The notes beneath the pieces were generated by a model that was given only the letters and a program-made list of their open reading frames with translations, made no database searches and had not been told where the DNA came from. DNA of 64,000 bases, taken from NCBI GenBank assembly GCA_963815655.1, contig CAWFHK010000001.1, positions 4,278,001 to 4,342,000 on the forward strand, given 5' to 3'. Below, piece by piece: positions 35,097 to 43,388 of this stretch (its first letter is position 1; each line of letters opens with the position of its first letter). The translations under genes were made by a program, and so were the position numbers. This DNA comes from JAWOLE01 sp963815655 (lineage in GTDB: Bacteria > Acidobacteriota > Thermoanaerobaculia > UBA5066 > Gp7-AA6).

Positions 35097-35341
35097 TATC
35101 CTCCGGCCACCGGGGGAAGGAACGCGACCTCGTCGCCGTCGCGCAGGACGGTGTCGCCGCCCGCGTATTCCTGGTTGACGGCGGCAGGAGGCATCGCCGG
35201 GAAGGCCGCGAGGGTGGGGATCTCGCCGGAGACCGCGTGCCAGAGCTGTTCGACGCGGGTGCCCTCGGGCAGATCGCGGGTCTCTTCGGCCTTTCCGGCC
35301 GCATCACGGAAGGAAGCGAAATAGAGGAGGTTGACGCGCAC
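35096..35341 (-). CDS. moaD: Molybdopterin synthase small subunit MoaD
   Basis: 81 aa. A ubiquitin-fold MoaD/ThiS protein: VNLLYFASFRDAAGK at the start, VNQEYAGGDTVLRDGDEVAF and the essential C-terminal Gly-Gly (PVAGG). The C-terminal glycine is thiocarboxylated and donates sulphur to MoaE. It begins 74 bases from the divergent TetR gene. Confidence 0.9.
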   Translation of the reverse strand: MRVNLLYFASFRDAAGKAEETRDLPEGTRVEQLWHAVSGEIPTLAAFPAMPPAAVNQEYAGGDTVLRDGDEVAFLPPVAGG

Positions 35342-35379
35342 GAACGGAGGAGTTTACTTCCGCGTGATCCGCCCGGACC

Positions 35380-35409
35380 TTGACATCTGACCGACCGGTC
35401 AGATAGTAT
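35380..35409 (+). promoter_or_regulatory. Promoter of the tetR operon, leaderless
   Basis: TTGACA (35380-35385) and TAGTAT (35404-35409) are 18 bases apart, both near consensus. The -10 box ends six bases before the ATG at 35416, so the RNA should begin at or beside the start codon and lack a ribosome site. Confidence 0.75.
35387..35402. promoter_or_regulatory. TetR-type operator
   Basis: CTGACC-GACC-GGTCAG, a perfect six-base inverted repeat with a four-base spacer, filling the region between the -35 and -10 boxes. TetR-family operators commonly look like this, and the downstream gene is a TetR regulator, so autorepression is likely. Confidence 0.7.
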
Positions 35410-35415
35410 GACTGC

Positions 35416-36063
35416 ATGGCCCGGCTGGCGACGAACCACGAGGCGGAAAGGCGCCTGGTCCTCCTGAAGGCGGCCTTCCGCGAGGTGGCCGAGAAGGGGT
35501 TCTCCCACGTCACGCTCGAGGACATCGCGGCGCGCGCCTCCGTGTCCAAGGGCGTCACGCTCTACTACTTCTCTTCCAAGGAGGACCTCTTCCGCGAGCT
35601 CTTCGGCTGGCTGATCGACTCGATCCACCAGCGCATGCGGGAGGCGGTCGCGTCCGTGGACGATCCGGTCGGGAAGGTCCGGGCCCTGGTGGCCCTGATC
35701 TTCCCGTCTCCTTCGAAGAATCGCGCCTTCTTCCGCGCCTATATCGACTTCTGCGGCCTCGCCGCGCGGCGCGAGGCCTTCCGCGTCATCGACGAGCGCT
35801 TCTACGCCGGCTGCCGCGAGGTGGACGGGTCGATCGTCGAGGAGGGGATGCGGCGCGGCGTCTTCCTGGCCCGCGATCCGGGGGAGGCGGCCTCGACGCT
35901 GCGCGCCATCTTCGACGGCCTGATGCTCCAATGGCTGGCGGAGAAGGACCCGGAGGCGACTTTCGAGACGTACCGCGACCGGTGCGAGAGGGAGCTGCTC
36001 CACTACCTGATGGGCCCGCGGATGGACCCGGACGATAAGAAACAACGGAGGAAGGTCCGATGA
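35416..36063 (+). CDS. TetR/AcrR family transcriptional regulator
   Basis: 215 aa. The helix-turn-helix is clear at about 15-60: AFREVAEKGFSHVTLEDIAA, RASVSKGVTLYYFSSKEDLF. The C-terminal domain (about 70-205) is all-helical and ligand-binding, with a TetR_C-like LRAIFDGLMLQWLAEKDPEA. A palindromic site overlaps its own promoter. Its last codons overlap the start of the zinc-ribbon gene (ATGA), so it leads an operon with that gene, a small protein and an SDR, which points to a repressor of small-molecule metabolism. Confidence 0.9.
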   Translation: MARLATNHEAERRLVLLKAAFREVAEKGFSHVTLEDIAARASVSKGVTLYYFSSKEDLFRELFGWLIDSIHQRMREAVASVDDPVGKVRALVALIFPSPSKNRAFFRAYIDFCGLAARREAFRVIDERFYAGCREVDGSIVEEGMRRGVFLARDPGEAASTLRAIFDGLMLQWLAEKDPEATFETYRDRCERELLHYLMGPRMDPDDKKQRRKVR

Positions 36064-36227
36064 AAGACGTGAAGGAGAAGAAGACACGCTGCGCCAACGA
36101 AGGGTGCGGAAGGCTCGCGGAGGAGGGGAGTCTCTTCTGCGCCTCCTGCGGCCTGGAATGGACGCTCTTCCACCGGAACGCGCGCGGCCAGAAGGAGGAC
36201 GGGCGGGGCGATAGAATCCCGCGCTGA
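36060..36227 (+). CDS. Small zinc-ribbon-like protein
   Basis: 55 aa, starting in the ATGA overlap with tetR. It reads KKTRCANEGCGRLAEEG followed by LFCASCGLEWTLFHRNARG, giving two knuckles, C-x4-C(G) and C-x2-C, spaced as in a zinc ribbon. Charged N- and C-terminal tails flank it. Its function is not known. The coupled start, the Cys spacing and the next start codon one base after its stop make it a real gene. Confidence 0.7.
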   Translation: MKDVKEKKTRCANEGCGRLAEEGSLFCASCGLEWTLFHRNARGQKEDGRGDRIPR

Positions 36228-36228
36228 G

Positions 36229-36444
36229 ATGACCGGGGACCAGGGGCCGAAGACGATCCTGCTCGCCATCCTGGTCGTCGGGTCGGGGAACTCGTCCAAC
36301 TCCCGCCGGCTGGCCGACGAGGCCGAGTTCGGCGACGCGCGCGTCCGGGAGGTCCTGACGGTCCGCGAGGAAGTCTCCTTTCCCCTTCCGCCGGAGGTCG
36401 CCCGGGCCCGCGAGGCCGGCAGGAGCGCGTCCGCGCACTCGTGA
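36229..36444 (+). CDS. Small hypothetical protein
   Basis: 71 aa. Begins one base after the zinc-ribbon stop and its TGA overlaps the GTG of the next gene (GTGA). The first 20 residues include ILLAILVVGSG and could be a weak signal, followed by a charged region (LADEAEFGDARVREVLTVRE). No family recognised. The packing between coupled genes is its main support. Confidence 0.45.
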   Translation: MTGDQGPKTILLAILVVGSGNSSNSRRLADEAEFGDARVREVLTVREEVSFPLPPEVARAREAGRSASAHS

Positions 36445-37286
36445 GCTCCGGCAACAGGAAGGGCCCCGGCCCCGGAAATCCCGACTCGGGCGCCCGGCCC
36501 TGGTGGCTCGGCTCGCGGCGCCTTTCGGAGAAAGTCGCGTTCGTCACGGGAGCCTCGCGCGGGATCGGCGAGGCGATCTCCCGCCGCTTCGCCGCGGAGG
36601 GCGCCCGCGTGGCGCTTGCCGCGCGAAACGAGGTCTCGTGCGAGAAGATCGCCGCGGACATCCGGCGCCATCGTGGCGAAGCGATCGCGCTCGGATGCGA
36701 CGTGACGCTCGCCTTCTCCGCATCCAACGCGATCGCGGCCGTCGTGGCGCGGTGGGGACGCATCGACGTCCTGGTCAACGGCGCGGGGGTTTCCGGCCCC
36801 ACGCCGCTCGGCGATCCGGACGACTCCCGCTGGAACGCGATCCTCGCGACGAACCTGACGGCGGTCTTCCGCATCACGCGCGAGGTGGCCCCTTTTCTTC
36901 CGCCAGGCGGACGGGTCTTGAACATCGCGTCGGTGCTCGGGCGGTTCGGGGTGGCGGGCCTGGCGGCCTACGCCGCCTCCAAGCACGGCGTGATCGGCCT
37001 GACGCGCACGCTCGCGCTGGAGCTCGCCCCGCGTCAGGTCACCGTCAACGCCCTGGTGCCCGGCTGGGTCGAGACGGAGATGGGTCGCGAAGGGTTCCGC
37101 CGCCTCGGCGGAAAGACGCGCGGCGGCGAGGAGGAGGGGCGGGCCATGGCCGCGAAGATGGCGCCGCTCGGCCGCGTGCTCGACCCGGAGGAAGTGGCGG
37201 GCCTGGCGGCGTACCTCGCCTCGGACGAGGCGAAGTCCATCACCGGCCAGGCCATCACGATCGACGGCGGCCAGGTGATGCCCTGA
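36441..37286 (+). CDS. SDR family oxidoreductase, FabG-like
   Basis: 281 aa from GTG 36441. After a 30-residue extension it has GASRGIGEAISRRFAAEGA (NAD(P)-binding), VLVNGAGVSG (NAG signature), IASVLGRFG (catalytic Ser) and YAASKHGVIGLTR (Tyr/Lys pair). LVPGWVETEM and ITGQAITIDGGQ are also typical. The ketoreductase/dehydrogenase substrate is unknown. It overlaps the upstream gene, so it probably belongs to the TetR-controlled operon. Confidence 0.85.
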   Translation: MSSGNRKGPGPGNPDSGARPWWLGSRRLSEKVAFVTGASRGIGEAISRRFAAEGARVALAARNEVSCEKIAADIRRHRGEAIALGCDVTLAFSASNAIAAVVARWGRIDVLVNGAGVSGPTPLGDPDDSRWNAILATNLTAVFRITREVAPFLPPGGRVLNIASVLGRFGVAGLAAYAASKHGVIGLTRTLALELAPRQVTVNALVPGWVETEMGREGFRRLGGKTRGGEEEGRAMAAKMAPLGRVLDPEEVAGLAAYLASDEAKSITGQAITIDGGQVMP

Positions 37287-37292
37287 AGGAGC

Positions 37293-37386
37293 AGGTTTCA
37301 GGTTCCAGGTTCCAGGTTCCAGGTTTCAGGATGGCGGCTCCCGATCCGTTCCTGGAACTTGAAACTTGAAACCTGAAACCAGAAAC
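37293..37386. repeat. Heptamer hairpin element, word GTTYCAG
   Basis: Left arm: gtttcag, three gttccag, gtttcag (37295-37329). Core of about 21 bases. Right arm: cctggaa, two cttgaaa, cctgaaa, ccagaaa (37351-37385). Starts seven bases after the SDR stop and ends seven bases before the ATG of the YfhO-like gene. Confidence 0.9.
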
Positions 37387-37392
37387 GGTTCG

Positions 37393-39435
37393 ATGGCGAC
37401 GCGTCTGCCGCGCTGGCTCGCCGGGATTCTCCTCGCGGTTCTGGCTCTCGTGGCTTTCTGGCCGGTCGTGTCGGGAGAGCGGAGGTTTTTTCACCTCGAT
37501 CTTCGTTACGAGCACCTGCCCGTGTGGGACGTCACGCAGAAGGCGCTGCTCGCCAGGGAGAGCCCCTTCTGGATCGACGGGGAATACTGCGGCCACCCGC
37601 TCCTCTTCACGCAGGAAGCGCCCGTCTTCTATCCGTTGACGGTTCCGCTGCTCCTGACGGGAGCGCCGGTCGCGCGGCTCGCCGACCTCTTCTCCCTCTT
37701 TCACTTCTGGCTCGCGGGGTTTGCCGCCTTCCTGCTGCTGGAGGATCTCGAGTCCGGCTCGCTGCCCGCGCTCTTCGGAGGGGTGGCGTGGATGCTGTCG
37801 GCGCGCCTGCTCCAGAGCGCGATCTGGCCCAACGCGGTCGCCGTCTCCGCCCTCCTGCCCCTGCTGCTGCTCGGGATCCTGCGCATCGCGGGGGGACGGC
37901 GGAGAATGTCGGGGGTCGTCCTCACGGCCGCCGCCGGGGCGCTGGCGATTCTGGCGTCGCGGCCGCAGGCGCTGCTTGGAGCGGCCCCCCTGCTCGGCGT
38001 GGTCGCGGCGGTCTCACTCCTCAAGGCTCCGCGCCGGGCTCGAGCGGCGGCCGACTTCGGACTCGCGGCGCTCCTCGCGGCGGCCCTGGGGGCTCCCTCG
38101 CTCCTGCCGAGCGCGGCGCTCTACCCGGAGATGTCGCGCGCCGCGGGACTGTCGCGGGCCGAGCGCGACCTGAACCCGATCCGGGTCGGGTCCGGCCTCG
38201 ACATGGTCTTTCTGCCGGTCGATGGAGCCCCGCGGTGGCCCGAGGCCGCGGCGTATCCGGGAGCGCTCCCGGGCCTTCTCTTCGTCCTCGGGATCGCGCT
38301 CGCGTTCCGCCCGGGCCGGGGATTCTCGCGGGGTCTCTTTCTCGCGTTCCTCGCCGGCGGCGCCATCGGGCTCGTTTTCGCCTTCGGAGAAGAGGGGCCG
38401 TACCGCTTCCTCGTCAACCTCCCGTTGATCCGCGGGTTTCGCGTTCCGGCGCGTTATCTCCTCTCCTGGTCTCTCGCCGTCGCTCTCGGATCGGCGCTCG
38501 TTCTCTCGTGGTTTCTGCGGCGGTCCTCCCGCCCGGCGCTCGCCGGCGGGATCGCGGCCCTCCTCGTCGCGGGGGACCTCGCCTGGCACGCCCGCCGGGC
38601 GGCGCCGACGTCTCCCGCGGCGCTCGATTCCGTCGTCCCGGACATCGTCGAGACGCTGCGCGGCCGGCTCGGCCGCGACGAAGCGGGGTTCCCGCGGCGA
38701 TTCTGGCCGCTGGCCGCACCGGTCTACCTGACCTTCTTTCCGGACCGGGTCAAAGCGGACATCGCGCGGCGGTACGAGCCTCTGACAGGCGCGCTGGGAA
38801 TGCGTTTCGGGCTGGAGTCGGTGAGCGGCGAAGGTCCCTCCCTGCTCGCGACGGAGGCGCTGGTGTCGAAGCCGACGCTCCATTCCGCGATGCTCGCGGG
38901 AGTCGGGTTCGTCGTCGTCTCGCCTCCCCGGCCGCCGGGACAGATCTCTCTCTCCGACTGGGCGCTTCGACCGGTGCCTCCGCTTCCGAGGGCCATCCTG
39001 GTTTCCCGGGCGATCCCGGTTTCTCCGGATCGCGCCGCCGCCGCGGTGCTCGCGCCCGCCTTCGATCCGCGCAAGGCGGCCGTCGTCGAGAGCGCGGAAG
39101 CCCTCGAGCCCGCGGGGCCGGAGGAAGACGCGGGGAGCGCGCGCCTGCTTTCGCGGCGCCCCGGGCGCGTGGAGCTCGAGACGAGCGCCCCGTCCGACCG
39201 CGTCCTCGTTCTCTTCGACGCGTGGGAGAAGGGGTGGCGCGCCCGCGTCGATGGGGAGGCCTCCGAGGTGTTCCGGGCGGACGCCGCCTTCCGCGGCGTC
39301 CGGCTCACTGCCGGGCCGCATCGGGTCCTCTTCGAGTACCGCGCTCCGGGAGTCTCGGAGGGCGCGGGACTCTTCGCGGCGGGTCTCCTCGGGCTCGCGC
39401 TCTTCGCGATCCGAGCTCGCCAGGGCTCCCGATGA
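37393..39435 (+). CDS. YfhO-like polytopic membrane protein
   Basis: 680 aa from ATG 37393; the in-frame sequence upstream is only repeat. About 11 membrane helices fill residues 10-410. A soluble C-terminal region of 250 residues ends in a beta-sandwich (VELETSAPSDRVLVLFDAWE, KGWRARVDGE) and one last helix. This is the YfhO/PMT-like fold that appears in glycosyltransferases and teichoic acid decoration proteins. The loops lack an obvious DxD. Likely a membrane glycosyltransferase or sugar-handling protein. Its stop overlaps the HAD gene (ATGA). A related but longer protein is at 54313. Confidence 0.75.
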   Translation: MATRLPRWLAGILLAVLALVAFWPVVSGERRFFHLDLRYEHLPVWDVTQKALLARESPFWIDGEYCGHPLLFTQEAPVFYPLTVPLLLTGAPVARLADLFSLFHFWLAGFAAFLLLEDLESGSLPALFGGVAWMLSARLLQSAIWPNAVAVSALLPLLLLGILRIAGGRRRMSGVVLTAAAGALAILASRPQALLGAAPLLGVVAAVSLLKAPRRARAAADFGLAALLAAALGAPSLLPSAALYPEMSRAAGLSRAERDLNPIRVGSGLDMVFLPVDGAPRWPEAAAYPGALPGLLFVLGIALAFRPGRGFSRGLFLAFLAGGAIGLVFAFGEEGPYRFLVNLPLIRGFRVPARYLLSWSLAVALGSALVLSWFLRRSSRPALAGGIAALLVAGDLAWHARRAAPTSPAALDSVVPDIVETLRGRLGRDEAGFPRRFWPLAAPVYLTFFPDRVKADIARRYEPLTGALGMRFGLESVSGEGPSLLATEALVSKPTLHSAMLAGVGFVVVSPPRPPGQISLSDWALRPVPPLPRAILVSRAIPVSPDRAAAAVLAPAFDPRKAAVVESAEALEPAGPEEDAGSARLLSRRPGRVELETSAPSDRVLVLFDAWEKGWRARVDGEASEVFRADAAFRGVRLTAGPHRVLFEYRAPGVSEGAGLFAAGLLGLALFAIRARQGSR

Positions 39436-40121
39436 GCGCGGTCCGCGCGGTTTTCTTCGACGCGGGGGCGACCCTGGTTCGCCCGGTTCCCCCCGTGGAA
39501 GAGGTCTACGCCAGAGAGTTTTCCCGCGACGGCTGCCGCTTCTCGCCGGAGGAGCTCTCGCGGGCGCTGGCGCGCGCCTGGGAGGAGGTCCACGCGGAAC
39601 GCGCGCCGAACCGGTACGGAGGCGTTCGCGGCGAGCCGGAGTTCTGGAGGGCTTTTCTCAACCGCGTGCGCGCGCACCTGGACGGAGGGGCTCTCTCGGC
39701 GGAGGTCTTCGAGCGCCTGGCGTCGCACTTCGCCGATCCCGGCTCCTGGGCGGTCTTCGCGGACGTGCCGGACACCCTGGTGAGCCTGGAGGAACGGGGA
39801 ATTCTCCTCGCCGTCGTCTCCAACTGGGACTCCCGCCTTCCCGCGCTGCTGGAAGGGCTCGGCCTCGCGCGGAGCTTCCGCACGGTGTCGGTGTCCGCCA
39901 TCGAAGAGACGGGGAAGCCCTCGCCGGAGATCTTCCTGCGCACCTGCGCGCGCCTCTCCGTCGCTCCCGGAGAGGCCCTCCACGTCGGCGATTCGCTCGC
40001 CGAGGACTACGAGGGCGCGCGCGGGGCCGGCCTCCAGGCCCTTCTCCTCGACCGTGAGGACCGCCACCCCCACATCGAGGATCGGATCCGTTCCCTGCGC
40101 GAGATTCCCCCGCGCTTCTGA
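39432..40121 (+). CDS. HAD superfamily hydrolase (REG-2/HDHD3-like)
   Basis: 229 aa, starting in the ATGA overlap with the YfhO-like gene. VFFDAGATLV is the first HAD motif with nucleophile Asp. The usual second Asp is replaced by Gly, as in the REG-2 / haloacid dehalogenase branch. VVSNWDSRLPALLEGLGL is motif II, GKPSPEIF motif III and HVGDSLAEDYEGARGAG motif IV. The missing second Asp argues against a general phosphatase. The substrate is unknown. Confidence 0.85.
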   Translation: MSAVRAVFFDAGATLVRPVPPVEEVYAREFSRDGCRFSPEELSRALARAWEEVHAERAPNRYGGVRGEPEFWRAFLNRVRAHLDGGALSAEVFERLASHFADPGSWAVFADVPDTLVSLEERGILLAVVSNWDSRLPALLEGLGLARSFRTVSVSAIEETGKPSPEIFLRTCARLSVAPGEALHVGDSLAEDYEGARGAGLQALLLDREDRHPHIEDRIRSLREIPPRF

Positions 40122-40134
40122 CCTCTCACACGTC

Positions 40135-40184
40135 GCAATTCGCAATTCGCATTTCGCAATTCACAATTCACAATTCACAATTTC
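40135..40184. repeat. Heptamer array, word GCAATTC / ACAATTC
   Basis: Seven tandem heptamers: gcaattc, gcaattc, gcatttc, gcaattc, acaattc, acaattc, acaattt. It is the most AT-rich stretch in the region, between the HAD gene and the permease. The words gcgaattgtgaa appear again, inverted, after the gene at 56819. Confidence 0.85.
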
Positions 40185-40205
40185 TTTTGCTATCCTGCCG
40201 CCAAC

Positions 40206-41696
40206 TTGTCTCTCGCGAAAAGGCTCTTCCAGACCAAGTCTCTCGACGCTCTCGTGGCGGAGACGGAGGAGCCCGAGTACCGGTTGAAGCGCGCGCTCGG
40301 CCCCTGGAACATCGTCGCGCTCGGAGTGGGCGCGATCATCGGGGCGGGCATCTTCGCGACGATCGGCACGGCCGCGGCCGGGGATTCCGCGCGGCCCGGG
40401 GCCGGGCCGGCGCTGATGCTCTCCTTCGCGCTCACGGCGGTCGTCTGCGCCTTCACGGCCCTCTGCTACGCCGAGTTCGCCTCGATGGTGCCGGTGGCCG
40501 GCTCCGCCTACACGTATTCCTACGGCACGCTGGGCGAGTTGATCGCCTGGATCATCGGCTGGGACCTCATCCTGGAGTACGCGATCGGCAACGTGGCGGT
40601 GGCGATCTCGTGGGCCAATTACTTCAACACCTTCCTCGAGGGGTTCGGCATCCAGCTCCCCGACTGGCTGAGGGTCGATTTCACGACGGCCCGGGCCAGG
40701 TTGCCGCAGGTCGTCGCGGCCGCGCCGCACGTCTTCGGCGTCCCGATCGTCTTCAACATCATGGCCTTCGTCATCGTCGCCGCGATCACGGTCATCCTGG
40801 TCTGGGGGATCCGGGAGTCGGCCGGGTTCAACTTCTGGATGGTCGCCATCAAGCTCGTCGTGCTCGCCTTCTTCATCTTCGTGAGCTTTCATTACGTCAA
40901 GCCGGCGAACTGGAAACCCTTCGCGCCCAACGGGTTCTCCGGGGTCGCGGCCGGGGCCGCCATCGTGTTCTTCGCCTACATCGGCTTTGACGCCGTCTCC
41001 ACGACGGCGGAGGAGGCGCGAAACCCGAAGCGGGACATGCCGATCGGCATCATCGGCTCCCTCATTTTCTGCACGATCGTCTACATCGTCGTCGCGGCCG
41101 TCTTCACCGGGATGATCCCGTACGATGCGCTGAGGAAGACGCTCGCGACGGAGCAGGCGGAGCCGCTGACGCTCGCGATGAAGTTCGTCTCGATGCCCGG
41201 CTGGATGGTGGGCGTCGTCGCCTTCGGGTCGGTCGTCGCCCACACGGCGGTGCTCCTCGTCTTCCAGCTCGGCCAGCCGCGGATCTTCTTCGCCATGGCG
41301 CGGGACGGGCTTCTCCCGAAGACGTTCGCCAAGGTCCACCCGAAGTTCCGGACCCCGTATGTCACGACGATCCTGACCGGGGTGTTCGTCGGGGTGACGG
41401 CGATGTTCACTTCGCTCGACGACATGGTGAACCTGACAAACATCGGGACCCTCTTCGCGTTCATCCTCATCTGCCTCGGGATCATCATCCTGCGCTACCG
41501 GGAGCCGGGCCGGGAACGCCCCTTCCGCGTCCCGTTCGGGCCGCTCCTGCTGCCGGTTCTCGGGATCGTCTCCTGCCTCGGTCTCATCTATTACCTGCCC
41601 CCCTCTTCCTGGTGGCGCTTCGTCGGCTGGCTCCTCGTCGGGCTCGTCGTCTACATCCTCTACGGCTACCGGCACAGCCGGCTGCGCGCGCGCTGA
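40206..41696 (+). CDS. APC family amino acid permease
   Basis: 496 aa from TTG 40206, which gives the correct cationic-transporter start (LAKRLFQTKSLDALVAETEE, RLKRALGPWNIVALGVGAII). Twelve membrane helices are predicted. GAIIGAGIFATIGTAAA is the substrate-binding helix-1 loop, and FFAYIGFDAVSTTAEEARNP is the conserved TM6 motif of the cationic amino acid transporter (CAT) branch. It probably imports amino acids driven by protons or ions. No ribosome site is seen, and the heptamer array occupies the space upstream. Confidence 0.9.
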   Translation: MSLAKRLFQTKSLDALVAETEEPEYRLKRALGPWNIVALGVGAIIGAGIFATIGTAAAGDSARPGAGPALMLSFALTAVVCAFTALCYAEFASMVPVAGSAYTYSYGTLGELIAWIIGWDLILEYAIGNVAVAISWANYFNTFLEGFGIQLPDWLRVDFTTARARLPQVVAAAPHVFGVPIVFNIMAFVIVAAITVILVWGIRESAGFNFWMVAIKLVVLAFFIFVSFHYVKPANWKPFAPNGFSGVAAGAAIVFFAYIGFDAVSTTAEEARNPKRDMPIGIIGSLIFCTIVYIVVAAVFTGMIPYDALRKTLATEQAEPLTLAMKFVSMPGWMVGVVAFGSVVAHTAVLLVFQLGQPRIFFAMARDGLLPKTFAKVHPKFRTPYVTTILTGVFVGVTAMFTSLDDMVNLTNIGTLFAFILICLGIIILRYREPGRERPFRVPFGPLLLPVLGIVSCLGLIYYLPPSSWWRFVGWLLVGLVVYILYGYRHSRLRAR

Positions 41697-41707
41697 CGCG
41701 CGCGCCA

Positions 41708-41773
41708 GGTGTTGGGTGATAGGTGATAGGGAAAGCCCCCGTCCCTATCACCTACCACCTACCACCTACCACC
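41708..41773. repeat. Heptamer hairpin element, word GGTGATA
   Basis: Left arm ggtgttg, ggtgata, ggtgata (41708-41728) and right arm tatcacc, then three taccacc (41746-41773), with core gggaaagcccccgtccc. GGTGATAGGG and CCCTATCACC pair perfectly around it. Starts 11 bases after the permease stop. Confidence 0.9.
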
Positions 41774-41807
41774 TTCTCCTGTTACCCTCACAGCCGGAGG
41801 TGTGCTG

Positions 41808-42269
41808 ATGGTCAAACGGTTCTCTTTCCTGGCGGCGCTGCTTGTCGCTTCCCCCGTTTTCGCCGGCGTGGCGACCGAGAAGTACGACTGGCATCCGGTC
41901 AAGGGCGTTCAGGACATCCACGTCGATTCGGATCGCGTGGTCGTCTCGTCGCTCGAGTTCGACATGGGCGATCAGATCAAGCCGCTCCAGGCCTCGACCG
42001 CGCATGCCGTCGCGCGCGTGGACAACAACGGGTTCCTCGCCTACGAGGTCGGCGTCGCGATCGCGGTCTTCGACGGCGACGGGAACATCGTGGCGGCCGG
42101 CAGCGGCGGAGTGAAGCTGGGCTCGCTCGGCAAGGGGGAGCGGGACACCTTCACCATCCGGTTTCCCTACGTGTACCGCAATCTCGCGAGCGCGAAGACC
42201 TTCACGGTGACCCTGGAGACCCGCGAGCGCGGGGCGAAGGCGAAGACGAAGACGAAGTCCAGGTCGTAA
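41808..42269 (+). CDS. Secreted hypothetical protein
   Basis: 153 aa from ATG 41808, with GGAGG at 41796-41800. Residues 1-20 are a signal peptide (KRFSFLAALLVASPVFAG). The mature part is beta-rich: IHVDSDRVVVSSLEFDM, AYEVGVAIAVFDGDGNIVAA, TFTIRFPYVYRNL, an immunoglobulin-like pattern. The C-terminus is Lys/Thr-rich (KAKTKTKSRS). No family identified. It is convergent with the AttH-like gene. Confidence 0.7.
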   Translation: MVKRFSFLAALLVASPVFAGVATEKYDWHPVKGVQDIHVDSDRVVVSSLEFDMGDQIKPLQASTAHAVARVDNNGFLAYEVGVAIAVFDGDGNIVAAGSGGVKLGSLGKGERDTFTIRFPYVYRNLASAKTFTVTLETRERGAKAKTKTKSRS

Positions 42270-42285
42270 GAGAAGTCCGGAGCGG

Positions 42286-43377
42286 TCATCTCGGGAAGCC
42301 GGGCACGTCCCGCCGGGCATATCCGGTCAGCTCGGCGTAGGCGCGGCCGGCGACGGGCTTTCCCCGGCGGGTTCCGCGCACACGGCAGGCGCCCTCCCAG
42401 TAGGTGACCTCTGTCGATTTCTCGGTGACGAGCTCCTGGTCGGCAAGGAGCGGTTCGACGGTCACGTCCAGGCCGAGCGAGGCGACCGCGAGCTTCCACC
42501 GGGCCGGGTAGCGCGCGCCCGAGCGGGGAGACTTCCAGAACGCGGTCTCCTCCAGGGCGACGTCCCGCCACGCGATGGTCCGGGGCTCTCCCGCGGCCGG
42601 AACGAACGTCCCCGACGAGAACGCCGTCGCGCCGCCGTCTCCGGCGCGCATCCGGTAGAGCATCAGGTCGGAGCCGTCGTCCAGCTGCAGGGCGAACCAG
42701 TCCCAGCCCGCCGCTCCCGCCGGAAGCGCTCCGGGCCCCCACTCGTGGTCGAACCAGGCCGTGCCCGAGAGGGGAACGGCCGCCTTTCCGGCGCGCATCG
42801 TTCCCGACGCCGCCAGGCGCGTGATCGAGACGTAGCGCGAGTACTCGTTGGTTCCCGGCCCCTTGCGCGAGAGACCGCCGGCGCCGTGAACGACCGGCGC
42901 CTTGTCGGCCTTGAGCGCGAGCGTCAGGTCCCAGCCGCGGCCGGCCGCGTGGAGGCGGTGCGTGCCGCCCGATTCCTCCGCGGACCAATCCTCGTTGGCG
43001 ACCGCCAGGCGCCCGACCGCGGCCGACGCGATTCCGGGAAGTCCCAGGTGACTCTTCTCCTCGTACCGGAACGACCCGCGCGCGACGTCGCTCCACGCAA
43101 AGTGCGCCAGGTGCAATTCCCGCACCCGAAAGAACGTGAGCTGAAACCCGTATTCGCGGTTCACCGCATCCTTCAGGTGTCCGGTGTAGTACCACCACTC
43201 GACCGGCGCCTCCAAGTGAGCGCCATGATCCCGAGGGAAGGTGATATTGCTTCGATCGGCCGCCACCGCGAGCAGGAGTGTTGCAGCGGCCACGAGCAAT
43301 CGGGTGAACGGGTGATCGAGCCATCGGGTGATTGACCCGGGTCCTACGATCACCCGATCACCCGATCGCCCGATCAT
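42286..43377 (-). CDS. AttH/CrtC-like lipocalin-domain protein (carotenoid 1,2-hydratase family)
   Basis: 363 aa. LEAPVEWWYYTGHL is the family opening, then YGFQLTFFRV, GTAWFDHEWG and a conserved W in WDWFALQLDDGSDLMLYRMR. AttH/CrtC/YopX-type proteins share this double beta-barrel; the residues of true carotenoid hydratase are not certain here. ABC exporter genes just upstream place it with AttEFGH-like systems that export or process lipids. The first 26 residues, with the start codon and the basic n-region of the signal peptide, come from an octamer repeat element (43300-43382). The signal h-region is LLVAAATLLLAVAA. Confidence 0.8.
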   Translation of the reverse strand: MIGRSGDRVIVGPGSITRWLDHPFTRLLVAAATLLLAVAADRSNITFPRDHGAHLEAPVEWWYYTGHLKDAVNREYGFQLTFFRVRELHLAHFAWSDVARGSFRYEEKSHLGLPGIASAAVGRLAVANEDWSAEESGGTHRLHAAGRGWDLTLALKADKAPVVHGAGGLSRKGPGTNEYSRYVSITRLAASGTMRAGKAAVPLSGTAWFDHEWGPGALPAGAAGWDWFALQLDDGSDLMLYRMRAGDGGATAFSSGTFVPAAGEPRTIAWRDVALEETAFWKSPRSGARYPARWKLAVASLGLDVTVEPLLADQELVTEKSTEVTYWEGACRVRGTRRGKPVAGRAYAELTGYARRDVPGFPR

Positions 43378-43382
43378 CCGAT
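43300..43382. repeat. Octamer hairpin element, word TCGGGTGA; encodes the N-terminus of the AttH-like gene
   Basis: Left arm: tcgggtga, acgggtga, tcgggtga (43300-43331). Core includes attgacccgggtcctacga. Right arm: tcacccga, tcacccga, tcgcccga, tcatccga (43350-43381). It spans the start of the AttH-like gene (ATG 43377). Confidence 0.85.
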
Positions 43383-43388
43383 GTTTCC

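Noticed and set aside
37366..37392. Upstream start giving an extra KPETRNGS peptide to the YfhO-like protein
   Set aside because: These codons are the right arm of a repeat element; the ATG at 37393 starts the membrane protein naturally.
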